Source: Pseudomonadota bacterium (GTDB taxonomy: Bacteria > Pseudomonadota > Alphaproteobacteria > Azospirillales > Azospirillaceae). Taken from it: 64,000 nucleotides of DNA. The notes under the pieces are model-generated. The model searched no databases and had not been told where the DNA came from. It saw only the letters and a list, made by a program, of their open reading frames with translations. The stretch lies in NCBI GenBank assembly GCA_023423695.1, contig JAFAFA010000012.1:31119-95118 (forward strand), given 5' to 3'. A program made the position numbers and the translations under genes. Positions 1 to 8,992 of this stretch are shown one piece after another (within the stretch, counting starts at the first letter, position 1; each line of letters begins with the position of its first letter).

Positions 1-1348
1 CGGGCAGCACACCGTCGGTTTCGAAGAGATGAAGGCGCGGGTGGAGGCCGTCGGCTGGGACGAGATCGAACGGGAATCCGGCCTGACCCGCGACGACCTG
101 AAACAGGCCGCCGACATCTACATCGAGGCCGACCGCTCCATCGCCATGTACGGCATGGGCCTGACCCAGCATGTGCGGGGCTCTGAAACGCTGGCCGCGC
201 TGGTGAACCTGTGGCTGCTGAAGGGCAACATCGGTCGCGACGGCACCGGCGTCTCGCCGGTCCGCGGCCATTCCAACGTCCAGGGCCAGCGCACCGTCGG
301 CATCTCCGAAAAGCCGGAGTTGGTGCCGCTCGACCGGCTGGCCCAGCAGTTCGGTTTCGAGCCGCCGCGCAAGGAGGGTCTGAACACCGTCAAGGCTTGC
401 GAGAAGATCCTGTCGGGCGAGGTGAAGGCCTTCATCGGGCTGGGCGGCAACTTCGTCCGCGCCATTCCGGAGCGCGACCGGATGGAGGCGGCATGGCCCC
501 GCATGCGCCTGACGGTGCAGATCGCGACCAAGCTGAACCGCAGCCACCTGATCAACGGCGAGGTCGCCTTCCTGCTGCCCTGCCTCGGCCGTTCGGAAGA
601 GGATTTGCAGGAAAGCGGCGCCCAGGCGGTGACGATGGAGGACAGCCTGAGTTGCATCCACGGCTCGCTCGGCAACAACACGCCGGCCAGCCGCGATCTG
701 AAATCGGAGGTCGCCATCGTCGCCGGCATGGCCAAGGCGACCCTGCCGCCGAACCCGAAGGTCGAATGGGACGAATGGGTCGCCGATTATCGCCGCATCC
801 GCGCCCTGATCGAAGAGACCTATCCCGACCAGTTCCACCGCTTCAACGAACGGGTCTTCACGCCGGGCGGATTCTACCGCGGCAATCCCGCCCGCGACCG
901 GATCTGGAAGACCCCGTCGGGCAAGGCCCATTTCACCCCGCCGGGGCACCTGCGCGCGATCGGGTTCGAAGACGCGCCGGGCCGCTTCCGGCTGATCACC
1001 ATGCGGTCCAACGACCAGTTCAACACTACGATCTACGGCTATTCCGACCGGCTGCGCGGGATCGAGGGCACGCGCGACGTGCTGCTGATGAACCCGGCCG
1101 ACATCACCGCCGCCGGGTTGTGGGAGGGGCAGGTGGTCGGGCTTGCCGGCGATGCCGGAGACGGCGTCGACCGCCGGGTGAGCGGGCTGACGGTCACGCC
1201 TTTCCTGCTGCCGCGCGGCTGCGTCGGCTCCTACTATCCGGAGATGAACCCGCTGATCCCGCTCTGGTACCATGACGAGGCCTCGGAGACCCCCGCCGCC
1301 AAGGGCGTTCCGGTGCGCATCGTCACCGACCCGCCGTCACGCCCCTGA
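1..1348 (+). CDS. FdhF/YdeP-family molybdopterin oxidoreductase, 3' part only
   Basis: The reading frame is already open at the first base of the window, so the N-terminal part (cofactor-entry region and any Fe-S or first molybdopterin segments) lies outside. About 449 residues are visible. The stretch reading KAFIGLGGNFVRAIPERD, followed by a TVQIATKLNRSHL segment and a C-terminal molydopterin-dinucleotide-binding barrel (RLITMRSNDQFNTT, then LMNPADI), is characteristic of the FdhF/YdeP oxidoreductase family. These are formate-dehydrogenase-like bis-MGD proteins, usually about 750 residues and cytoplasmic. The substrate of this family is generally not established; E. coli YdeP is linked to acid resistance. 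The gene ends convergently, 16 bp from the next gene. Whether an FdhD partner lies upstream cannot be seen. Confidence 0.88.
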   Translation, partial: GQHTVGFEEMKARVEAVGWDEIERESGLTRDDLKQAADIYIEADRSIAMYGMGLTQHVRGSETLAALVNLWLLKGNIGRDGTGVSPVRGHSNVQGQRTVGISEKPELVPLDRLAQQFGFEPPRKEGLNTVKACEKILSGEVKAFIGLGGNFVRAIPERDRMEAAWPRMRLTVQIATKLNRSHLINGEVAFLLPCLGRSEEDLQESGAQAVTMEDSLSCIHGSLGNNTPASRDLKSEVAIVAGMAKATLPPNPKVEWDEWVADYRRIRALIEETYPDQFHRFNERVFTPGGFYRGNPARDRIWKTPSGKAHFTPPGHLRAIGFEDAPGRFRLITMRSNDQFNTTIYGYSDRLRGIEGTRDVLLMNPADITAAGLWEGQVVGLAGDAGDGVDRRVSGLTVTPFLLPRGCVGSYYPEMNPLIPLWYHDEASETPAAKGVPVRIVTDPPSRP

Positions 1349-1364
1349 GCGAACAAGCGCTGGT

Positions 1365-2216
1365 TCAAACCATCGAATCCAGCTCCCGGCGCCGGGAGTC
1401 CGACAGGCCGAGGCGGGCGGCGAGGTAGGCCAGATACTGGCGGTCGACCTCGCTGCCGCCGCGCACCGCCAGTTCGGAAGCGAGATAGACCTGCTCCGCC
1501 GTGTCGGGGTCGCGCACCTCGCGGACGATGTCGTCCATCGGGCGCGGGGAGCGCAACTCCGCCTCGACGATCCGCCGGTCCTCCTGATCGGCCTGTGCGG
1601 CGTCCAGGCTGTCGAGGATGCGGCGCTGTTCGTCGGGCGATATCCGGCCATCCGCATTCGCCGCGGCGATCATGGCGCGGATCAGCAGAAGCGCCTTGGC
1701 ATCGCCCAGATCGGGTTCCGGCGCACCGCCGCGCAGCACGCCGGCCAGACGGTCGCCGAGACCGCCCGCGGCCCCGCCGCCCAGGACGCTGCCGCCCATG
1801 GCACCGCCCCCCATGGCACCGCCAAACATCCCGCCCAACCCCAACCGGTTCAGGATGCCGCCCAGCGGCCCGCCGGCTGCGGGAGGAGGCTGCGATCCGG
1901 CCGGCGCAGGCTTCTGGCTGTCCTGATAAGCGCGGTAGGCGAGATAAGCCAATGAGGCGAGCCCCGCCTTCTGCAGCAGCCCCGAACCATGGCCGCCCGT
2001 CAATCCGCCGGCCAGCCCGCCCATCCCTGCGGCCGGTCCATACGGAGTTCCATGCGGACCGCCATAGCCGTGGCCGTAGAGGTGCTTCATCTTTTTCTTC
2101 TTGCCCTTCTTGCCGAGGAGCAGAGGCATCGCAGCGGCAAAGGCCGGCCCCCGGCCCGTGCGGCCGGCAAGCCCGTTGGCCAGGATGACGCCGAGGACTT
2201 TGCTCAGGTTGCTCAT
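1365..2216 (-). CDS. DUF533 / TerB-like tellurite-resistance-fold protein
   Basis: This 283-aa protein has two parts. The N-terminal half (about residues 1-165) is Gly/Ala/Pro-rich, with a Lys cluster (KKGKKKK, about residue 36) and repeated GGA/GGAMGG runs. The C-terminal 110 residues form the helical TerB-like domain of DUF533 (YebE family): an AMIAAANADGRISPDEQ motif followed by a DPDTAEQVYLASELAV segment. Members are inner-membrane-associated proteins of unknown role that often respond to envelope stress. The start at 2216 is supported by an AGGAAGGG ribosome site about 7 bases upstream. It is transcribed towards the oxidoreductase gene and appears monocistronic. The Gly-rich half could be membrane-inserted, but this is not certain. 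Confidence 0.82.
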   Translation of the reverse strand: MSNLSKVLGVILANGLAGRTGRGPAFAAAMPLLLGKKGKKKKMKHLYGHGYGGPHGTPYGPAAGMGGLAGGLTGGHGSGLLQKAGLASLAYLAYRAYQDSQKPAPAGSQPPPAAGGPLGGILNRLGLGGMFGGAMGGGAMGGSVLGGGAAGGLGDRLAGVLRGGAPEPDLGDAKALLLIRAMIAAANADGRISPDEQRRILDSLDAAQADQEDRRIVEAELRSPRPMDDIVREVRDPDTAEQVYLASELAVRGGSEVDRQYLAYLAARLGLSDSRRRELDSMV

Positions 2217-2719
2217 CGTTCCCTTCCTCGTTGGGGTTCAAGGGCTGACGCAGGAAAGACCAAGCCCGGCCGAGGCCGGGAGCCCCTGGCCGGGAGCCGT
2301 AGACATGGGGTCGTTCCAGGCCATTGAAACCCGCCGCCTCGCAAGAATGACGAGTTGCTCCCTCCTGCAAAGGAAGAGCTGCGCGTCCACATCCTCGCGG
2401 AACTCGTCATGTAATTTGGCAATGACCTTAAGCGTTGGCGCTGCAGCGGAACCGCGGTGCCATCCACCTCGTTGTTTGGAAGACGAACAATCCTCGCAGC
2501 GAGGAGGAGACCGCTTTGGCAATCGCTCGACTGAGCTTGGCAGCACGATCCACCGCGTCGGTGATCGCGTCGATGTAGCGGCGGCGGCGTCCCTCTGCGA
2601 GATTGGGCCGGCGCAGGGCTGCCCACCCCGCCTGGCGCCGGGAAGATGCGCAGGGCCAGCCAGTGGTCATGTCCGGTAGCCCAGGCGGTGCTCTGCTCGA
2701 CCACCGGGGTGCGACATGG
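2217..2719. other. 503-bp intergenic stretch without a supported gene
   Basis: Several overlapping short frames exist on both strands here, but none has a convincing ribosome site or resembles a family I recognise. It must hold the promoter of the leftward DUF533 gene and the transcription end of the leftward operon that stops at 2720. I see no strong hairpin with a T-run. Confidence 0.4.
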
Positions 2720-3283
2720 TCACGTCCGCAAGATGACGTTGGCGTTGGCGAGGCGCCGGAGCAGCCGCCGGCGCCGGCGATTGGCCGGAGGAAGCAATTC
2801 GTACAGAGCGGTTTCGATCGGTTTCCAGACCGAAACCCACCCGAGGATCACGAAGCTCTCCTGAAGAATTCGCGTCAGCGGACGTGCCGGAAGATTGTGC
2901 GCGATCTGCCAGGCAAGAAAAAGGCAAGTGGAGAGTACCGCAAAGCCGATCAACGCAAATTGGCGCCAAGCCCGGAGTGCCTCTTTGAACTGCTTTGATT
3001 CGAACCTTTCACAAAAGGCGAAATGGCCGGTGAATGCCGCAGCGATGTCAGGCTGCAGGCGCCGCACCGCCTCATCCGCCGGCAGGTGGATGACGACACG
3101 GATCTGCTTCTCGTCCGGCAGATCCTGAACCTTCTTCATCAAATATGCCTCGGCCTCCTTGGTCAGGGCTCCCTCACGGAATGGGGATGGCTCGAGGCTG
3201 TCGAAGAGCTGCGAAAGATGGCGCAGCCTGATGTCGATGTCGCTGCCGGCATCTTCCGTCCGTACTCCTGTCTCTGCGTCCAT
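2720..3283 (-). CDS. Small membrane protein of unknown function, last gene of the RND operon
   Basis: From the ATG at 3283 the product is 187 aa. An upstream in-frame start at 3370 would lie inside the pump gene. A GGAAGGA ribosome site sits about 6 bases before the chosen ATG. The N-terminal half is acidic and soluble, with the segment YLMKKVQDLPDEKQIRVVIH. Two hydrophobic segments follow, one around FALIGFAVLSTCLFLAWQIAH and a second around ILQESFVILGWVSVWKPIE. The C-terminus is strongly basic (NRRRRRLLRRLAN), which suggests a cytoplasmic tail. It starts 20 bp after the pump stop codon, so it is probably co-transcribed with the RND genes. I do not recognise the family; an accessory role to the pump is a guess from position. 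Confidence 0.72.
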   Translation of the reverse strand: MDAETGVRTEDAGSDIDIRLRHLSQLFDSLEPSPFREGALTKEAEAYLMKKVQDLPDEKQIRVVIHLPADEAVRRLQPDIAAAFTGHFAFCERFESKQFKEALRAWRQFALIGFAVLSTCLFLAWQIAHNLPARPLTRILQESFVILGWVSVWKPIETALYELLPPANRRRRRLLRRLANANVILRT

Positions 3284-3303
3284 GGCCGTTCCTTCCAAGC
3301 CAG

Positions 3304-6300
3304 TCAGACCGCCGATGGTGGGAGTGGAGCCGCTTTCTGTTCCCGCACCTCCTCCCGGCTGCCGAACCACGTGACGTAGAGCGTCGGCAGAAAGACGAGG
3401 GTCAGCAGCGACGCCACGAGCAGGCCACCCATGATCGCGAAAGCCATCGCCCCCCAGAACACCGTGAAGGCAATCGGAATGAGACCGAGCACGGTGGACG
3501 CGGCGGTCAGCATGATCGGCCGGAACCGCGATCCGCTCGCCTCGATCACGGCCTCCGTGATGCCAAGACCGTTCCTTCGCTCCGCCTCGATCTGCTGGAT
3601 CAGGATCACCGCATTCTTCGCGATCATGCCGACCAGCGCGAGGACTCCCAGAATGGCAACGAAGCCGAGCGGCTGGCCGGAGACCAGCAGCGCCAGAACG
3701 ACGCCGATCAGGCCAAGGGGCACGACGCTCAGCACCATGAGAAGGCGTTGAAAACTGCCAAGCTCGACCATCAGCACGGTCAGGACGATGAGCGTCATGA
3801 TCGGAACAACCGCAAACACCGACGCCCGGCTTCTGGCGCTCTCCTCGGCGATCCCACCCAACTCGATGCGGTAACCCGACGGCAGGCTGGCTGACAGCTC
3901 CGCAACCCTAGGGGACAGCGCCGCGATGACCGTTTCCGGCAGGACACCGGGGGCCACGTCCGCCTGGACCGTCAGCGCCGGCACGCGGCTGCGCCGCCAG
4001 ACCAGCGGCTGGTCCTGGGTATAGTCGAACGTCGCCAGTTGGTTCAGCGGGACGCTTCGTCCGTTCGGCAGGGGCACCGGCAGGTTGCGCAATGTTTCCA
4101 CGGACAGGGCCTGCCCACGGGCATCCCGGGCCAGTACGTCGATCAGATAGATCCCATCGCGGATGGAGGTGACGACGGTCCCGGACACGGTGGTGTTCAG
4201 CAGCGATGCAACGGCGGCCGAACTCAGGCCGAGGCGCCTCGCTTCGTCCTGATCGATCTGCACCCGCAACTTGCGGGCGGTTTCCATCCAGTCGAAGTTG
4301 ATCCGCCGCGCTTCCGGTGACGTTCCGACGGTCTGTGCGAGCTTGAGGGCGATCTCGCGCACTTCGGCCGGGTCCGGTCCCATGACGCGGTATTGGAGGG
4401 GCCATCCCACGGGCGGTCCGAGTTCCAACGGATAGACGCGCGCCACGGCATTCGGGAATTCCTCGGCCAACAGGGTTTCCAGGTGGGCTTGCAGCCGCTC
4501 GCGCGCCGCGATGTCCGTGGCCACGACCACCGACTGGCTGACGAAGGGGTTGGCGAGTTGGACGTTCAGCGGCAGATAGAAGCGGATCGCGCCGCGCCCG
4601 ACGTAGCTGCTCCAGCGTGCAATCCCGGGCTCTTTGGCAAGCAGCGCGTCGAGCCGCTCCACCGCTTCCTGCGTCGCGTATATCGACGCGTTCTGCGGCA
4701 GGCGGAGATCAACCAGAAGCTCGATGCGGTCCGACGGTGGAAAGAACTGCCGCGGGACGAGGCCGAGCGCCGTGATCGACAGGACGAACAACGCGAGAGT
4801 CGTCGCAATCGTCAACCCGCGGGCACGGATGGCCAGCCCCAGCGCGCGCCTGTACAGCCGCAGCACGGGCCCCGGCTCCTCGCGCTGGCCCGATTTGGGT
4901 GGACGCAGCAGCATCGTGCCGAGAAGCGGGGCGAAGACCATCGCGACGAGCCATGACGCGATCAACGCGATGCCGACGACGGCGAAGATGGAGAAGGTGT
5001 ACTCACCGGCCGAGCTTTGGGCAAAGCCGATGGGCACGAAACCTGCGATGGTCACCAGCGTGCCGGACAGCATCGCCATGGCAAGGGCCTTGTAGGCGTA
5101 CACCGCGGCAACCTCCATCCGGTCGCCGGCGGCGAGCCGCCGCGTCATCGCGTCGACCGTCGTCAACGCATCGTCCACCAGCAGGGCGAGTGCGATGATC
5201 AGCGCGCCCAAAGACACGCGCTGGAGATCGATGCTCAGCAAGCCCATCACTGGAAAGACGATGGCCAGCGTCAGCGGAATGGTGATCGCTACCACCGTTC
5301 CGGCCCGCGCGCCCAACGCGAGGAAGCTCACCACGAGCACGATGACGATGGCCTGCCACAGCGAGGTGATGAAGTCGGAAACCGCATCGTCCACCGTGCG
5401 CGCCTGGTCGGCCACCAGATGCGCCTGAATGCCGAGCGGAAGATCTGCTGAAATGCGCGCCATCTCTGCGGAGATGTTCCTGCCGAGGGATAGAATATCG
5501 CCGCCCGGGCGCATCGCGATGGCGAGCCCGATCGCCGGTTGGCCGTTCACCCGGAACAGGGGCTGGGGTGGATCGGCGAATTCGCGCCGCACCTCGGCCA
5601 ATTCGCGCAGGCGCAGCATGCGACCGCCGACCGCAAAGTTGACGTCGAGGATATCCCGCTCCGACTCGAAAGACCCCGAGACCTGCAGAGACAGCGCTTC
5701 CTTGCCGGTTCGCAGCACACCGGCCGGACGCACGGCGTTCTGTGCCTGCATGGCGGCGACCAGCATGCCCGGGTCGATCCCCAGACCGGCCAGCGTATCC
5801 AGCGAGAGATCGATGTGAATGCGTTCGTCCTGCTCGCCCAGCAGTTCAATCTTCGAAACGTCCGGAACGGTCAGAAGACGCGAGCGGATGTCTTCGACAT
5901 AATTCCGCAATTCCTGGTGCGTGAAGCCGTCGGCGGTGAAGCCATAGATGATGCCGAAGGTGTCGCCGAAATCGTCATTGAAGCCGGGGCCGAGGACACC
6001 CTGAGGCAGGGTATGGCGCATGTCGGCCACCTTCTTGCGCACCTCGTACCAGGTGTCGGTCACCGTGCGGCCCTGGGCGCTTCCCACGAGGTCGACGAAG
6101 ATTACGGTCGTGCCCGGGACGGTGTAGCTGCGCAGCGTGTCGAGGTTCGGCACCTCCTGCAGTGTTCTTTCGATCCGCTCGGTCACCTGCTGGAGCGTCT
6201 CGTCGAGGGTTGCGCCCGGCCACTGCGCCTGCACCACCATCGTCCGGATGGTGAAGACCGGATCCTCCGCACGGCCAAGCTTCAGGAACGAAACGGTTCC

Positions 6301-6381
6301 CGCCACGACAACCCCGATCATCAGGAAGATGACGAGCGAACGGTTCCGGATGGCCCATTCGGAAAGATTGAAGCGGCTCAT
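3304..6381 (-). CDS. RND-family efflux transporter, inner-membrane pump subunit
   Basis: The 1025-aa protein has the full length and layout of an AcrB/MdtB/CzcA-type RND pump. There is an N-terminal transmembrane helix (residues 12-32), a large periplasmic porter domain, a block of helices from about 340 to 500, a second porter loop and a final helix block from about 860 to 1010. The second block contains IAKNAVILIQQIE, a hallmark of the family. The proton-relay Asp pair is visible in LALLVDDALTTVDAM. It would trimerise in the inner membrane and use the proton gradient to expel substrates through an adaptor and an outer-membrane channel. The start overlaps the adaptor stop by 4 bp (ATGA), so translation is coupled. 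No TolC-like gene lies in this operon, so a shared outer-membrane channel is likely. Confidence 0.95.
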   Translation of the reverse strand: MSRFNLSEWAIRNRSLVIFLMIGVVVAGTVSFLKLGRAEDPVFTIRTMVVQAQWPGATLDETLQQVTERIERTLQEVPNLDTLRSYTVPGTTVIFVDLVGSAQGRTVTDTWYEVRKKVADMRHTLPQGVLGPGFNDDFGDTFGIIYGFTADGFTHQELRNYVEDIRSRLLTVPDVSKIELLGEQDERIHIDLSLDTLAGLGIDPGMLVAAMQAQNAVRPAGVLRTGKEALSLQVSGSFESERDILDVNFAVGGRMLRLRELAEVRREFADPPQPLFRVNGQPAIGLAIAMRPGGDILSLGRNISAEMARISADLPLGIQAHLVADQARTVDDAVSDFITSLWQAIVIVLVVSFLALGARAGTVVAITIPLTLAIVFPVMGLLSIDLQRVSLGALIIALALLVDDALTTVDAMTRRLAAGDRMEVAAVYAYKALAMAMLSGTLVTIAGFVPIGFAQSSAGEYTFSIFAVVGIALIASWLVAMVFAPLLGTMLLRPPKSGQREEPGPVLRLYRRALGLAIRARGLTIATTLALFVLSITALGLVPRQFFPPSDRIELLVDLRLPQNASIYATQEAVERLDALLAKEPGIARWSSYVGRGAIRFYLPLNVQLANPFVSQSVVVATDIAARERLQAHLETLLAEEFPNAVARVYPLELGPPVGWPLQYRVMGPDPAEVREIALKLAQTVGTSPEARRINFDWMETARKLRVQIDQDEARRLGLSSAAVASLLNTTVSGTVVTSIRDGIYLIDVLARDARGQALSVETLRNLPVPLPNGRSVPLNQLATFDYTQDQPLVWRRSRVPALTVQADVAPGVLPETVIAALSPRVAELSASLPSGYRIELGGIAEESARSRASVFAVVPIMTLIVLTVLMVELGSFQRLLMVLSVVPLGLIGVVLALLVSGQPLGFVAILGVLALVGMIAKNAVILIQQIEAERRNGLGITEAVIEASGSRFRPIMLTAASTVLGLIPIAFTVFWGAMAFAIMGGLLVASLLTLVFLPTLYVTWFGSREEVREQKAAPLPPSAV

Positions 6382-7505
6382 GGCGCCGCTCCGAGAATGC
6401 GGACCTTCTGTCCCGGCCGGAGCGCCTGCACGCCCGCGGTGACCACGATTTCGTCGGTTTCCAGGCCGCGCGCGACGATGGCCCGGGCGAGGTCGTAGCG
6501 ATCCAACTCGATGTTGCGCAAGGCGACGGTGCTTGTCGCCTGGTCGACGATCCAGACAGCCGGCTGGCGGTTGGCCTGCGTCAGGGCGGTGGCGGGGATC
6601 GCGATCCCGCCCACGCCACTGGCCTCGATCGACCCGTTGACCGTCGAGCCGAGCAGCATCGCCTCGGGAGGGTCCTGAAGCCCAACCCTGATCTTGAATG
6701 TGCGGGTCACCGGATCGGCCTGCGGGGCGATCTCGCGCACACGGCCGGTGGTGCGCACGGCGGGATCGGAAACCAGCGCCACCATGACGACGGGGTTGGC
6801 GGGCGCGTTCCGGATGACCGGCGCCGGTACGTCGAACACGGCATCGCGCCCGTCCCGGCGCGCCAGATGCACGATCATGCGGCCCGCCGTCACGACCTCG
6901 CCCGGTTCGGCGCCGCGGGCGGTGACCGTGCCGTTACCGTCGGCGGCCAACTCCGTGTAGCCGAGTTGGTCCTGCGCCGTGTCGACCTGCGCCTGCGCCG
7001 CATCGACCTGCGCCTCGGCAGCCTTCAAGGCCTGTGCCGCCGCATCGTAACGCGCCCGGGTGGTCCAGCCCTGACGCAGAAGGGTTTCCTGACGCTGGTA
7101 ATCGTTGCGTGCCATGGTCTGCTGCCCCATGGCGGCGCTCAGGTTCGCCCGCGCCGTCCGCAGGGCGTTACGGGCCGGCTCCGGATCAAGGCGTGCGATC
7201 ACCTGGCCCGCTTCGACCTGATCGCCGACATTCACCAGACGCTTGATCATCCGCCCGCCGACACGGAATGAGAGACTGACCTCCTCCTGCGCCTCGATTT
7301 GGCCGGGTAGCGAGACGGTTTCGATCACCTCTCGCTTTTCGACCGTCACCACCCGCACGGGGCGGACCGGCTCCGCGACGGGCTCCTCCGCCGAGCCGCA
7401 CGCCGCAAGCGGCATCAGCATCGCGGCCGCGATCAGCGCCCATCCCGTGAGGAGGCGTTCCGTACGATTGGGTTTCAAGGATGCCGCCGATTCTTGCCGC
7501 GTCAT
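6378..7505 (-). CDS. RND efflux periplasmic adaptor (membrane-fusion) lipoprotein
   Basis: The true start is the ATG at 7505, preceded by a near-perfect AGGAGGAA ribosome site; the open frame continues far upstream but only as antisense noise. The 375-aa product begins with a basic N-region, a hydrophobic stretch and the lipobox LAAC with Cys36, so it should be lipid-anchored in the periplasm. The order of parts is that of the AcrA/HlyD_D23 family: a beta-barrel/lipoyl start (VSLPGQIEAQEEVSLSFRVGG), a coiled-coil hairpin from about 100 to 160 rich in Ala and Gln, a second lipoyl half, then beta-barrel and membrane-proximal domains. Its stop overlaps the pump start, so the two form one functional unit. 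Confidence 0.94.
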   Translation of the reverse strand: MTRQESAASLKPNRTERLLTGWALIAAAMLMPLAACGSAEEPVAEPVRPVRVVTVEKREVIETVSLPGQIEAQEEVSLSFRVGGRMIKRLVNVGDQVEAGQVIARLDPEPARNALRTARANLSAAMGQQTMARNDYQRQETLLRQGWTTRARYDAAAQALKAAEAQVDAAQAQVDTAQDQLGYTELAADGNGTVTARGAEPGEVVTAGRMIVHLARRDGRDAVFDVPAPVIRNAPANPVVMVALVSDPAVRTTGRVREIAPQADPVTRTFKIRVGLQDPPEAMLLGSTVNGSIEASGVGGIAIPATALTQANRQPAVWIVDQATSTVALRNIELDRYDLARAIVARGLETDEIVVTAGVQALRPGQKVRILGAAP

Positions 7506-7516
7506 GGCATTTCCTC

Positions 7517-8992
7517 CTAAAGCCCGAAGGTGCCGAGCAGGCTGGCCAGAACAATCAGGATGACCAGCGCGATCATCGGAATGGCGACGGCGACGACGAA
7601 GATGTCGCCATATGCGTCGCGATGGCTGAGCCCGCAGACGGTGAGGAGTGTGATGACCGCGCCATTGTGCGGCAGCGCGTCCAGGGCGCCGGAGGCAACC
7701 GCCGTCACCCGGTGCATCACGTCGAGCGAGACGCCGGTCGCATGCGCCATGTCGACGAAGGTTGGACCCAGCGTATCGAGGGCGATGCTCATGCCGCCCG
7801 AGGCCGAGCCCGTCAATGCGGACAGCACCGACACCGCCGCCGCGATCGACACCAGTGGGCTTCCGCCGCCGAAATCCAGCACGGCCTTGCTGATTGCGTT
7901 GAAGACCGGAAGTGCAGCGATCACCGCGCCGAAGCCGACGAGACTCGCGGTGTTGAAGATCGGCAGCACCGAGGCGTCGGCCCCTTTGTCCAGGCTCGTC
8001 CGCAGGTCGTCCAAGCGGTTCCAGTTGCTGGCGATGAGCAGGATAACGGCGAAAAACAGCGCCACGATGACTGCCCATACACCACGCACGGTCTCGATGG
8101 TGGTGGCTCCGAACCGCGGTTCCGCGAGGAAGGCGGTATCCATCCTTTCGACAACGGCCTGGATGAACAGGAAGTTGGTAACGATGACGACAACGATCGG
8201 CAGGACCGCCAGTGCGGCGGGGGGCAGGTCTTCCCTGCCGGCGACCCTCTCCGGAACGGGCGCGGTCGAGAGTTCGGCAATGTCGAATCCCTCGGCCTGC
8301 GCGTGCTCGCGGATAACCCGGTCCTGGACCGGTGTGCCGTCGACGTGATCGCCATATCCCTCGCCGGCCATGCGTGCACGGGAGGCGCGGCCGTTCAGCC
8401 ACATGATGCCCAGCAGATACATCACCAGACCGGTGACGATGCCAAGGCTTGGTGCCGCAAAGGCCGTGGTGCCCAGAAACGGCATGGGGATCGCGTTCTG
8501 GATTGCCGGCGATCCCGGCAGCGCCGACATCGTGAAGGTGAACGCGCCGAGCGCCAACGCTCCGGGAATCAGTCGCTTAGGGATGGCGGCATCGCGGAAC
8601 AATGCGGCGGCCACCGGATAGATCGCGAAGGCGACGACGAAGGCCGATACGCCTCCATAGGTCAGCACGGCACAACACAGAACCACCGAGACGATCGCGC
8701 GCTGCGGCCCAAGCCGGTCGCTGACCAGCCGGGCAAGAGCTCGCGCCGATCCGGTGTCGTCCATCAGCTTGCCGAAGATCGCTCCCAGCATGAACAACGG
8801 AAAGAAGGAGATGATGAAAGAGCCGGTGTTGCTCATGAAGATCTGGGTATAGGCGCCGAGGATCGGCAGGCCGCCGGTCAGCAGCGCAGCCAGCAGTGCC
8901 GCAGCCGGGGCGGCGATCAGCAGCGTCACGCCGCGATAGGCAAGGAGCATGAGCAGCCCGAGCGCGAAAAGGACGGCGGCGAGATCGATCAT
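7517..8992 (-). CDS. GntP-family permease (gluconate/organic acid:H+ symporter type)
   Basis: The 491-aa protein is almost entirely hydrophobic, with about 12 predicted membrane segments. It carries family features of the GntP/ArsB-like permeases: an N-terminal LLMLLAYRGVTLLIAAP segment, FFPLFMLGAIFGKLMDDTG, and a later GALDALPHNGAVITLL motif. GntP proteins import gluconate, glycerate or other sugar acids and hydroxy acids with protons. The start overlaps the patatin gene's stop by 4 bp (ATGA), and the adaptor gene starts 11 bp after its stop. An uptake permease between lipases and an efflux pump is unusual. Its substrate might be a product of the upstream hydrolases, but the sequence cannot tell. 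Confidence 0.9.
   Translation of the reverse strand: MIDLAAVLFALGLLMLLAYRGVTLLIAAPAAALLAALLTGGLPILGAYTQIFMSNTGSFIISFFPLFMLGAIFGKLMDDTGSARALARLVSDRLGPQRAIVSVVLCCAVLTYGGVSAFVVAFAIYPVAAALFRDAAIPKRLIPGALALGAFTFTMSALPGSPAIQNAIPMPFLGTTAFAAPSLGIVTGLVMYLLGIMWLNGRASRARMAGEGYGDHVDGTPVQDRVIREHAQAEGFDIAELSTAPVPERVAGREDLPPAALAVLPIVVVIVTNFLFIQAVVERMDTAFLAEPRFGATTIETVRGVWAVIVALFFAVILLIASNWNRLDDLRTSLDKGADASVLPIFNTASLVGFGAVIAALPVFNAISKAVLDFGGGSPLVSIAAAVSVLSALTGSASGGMSIALDTLGPTFVDMAHATGVSLDVMHRVTAVASGALDALPHNGAVITLLTVCGLSHRDAYGDIFVVAVAIPMIALVILIVLASLLGTFGL

Noticed and set aside
2213..2704. A 163-codon leftward frame upstream of the DUF533 gene
   Set aside because: It overlaps the real start of the DUF533 gene, lacks a ribosome site and competes with several equally long frames.
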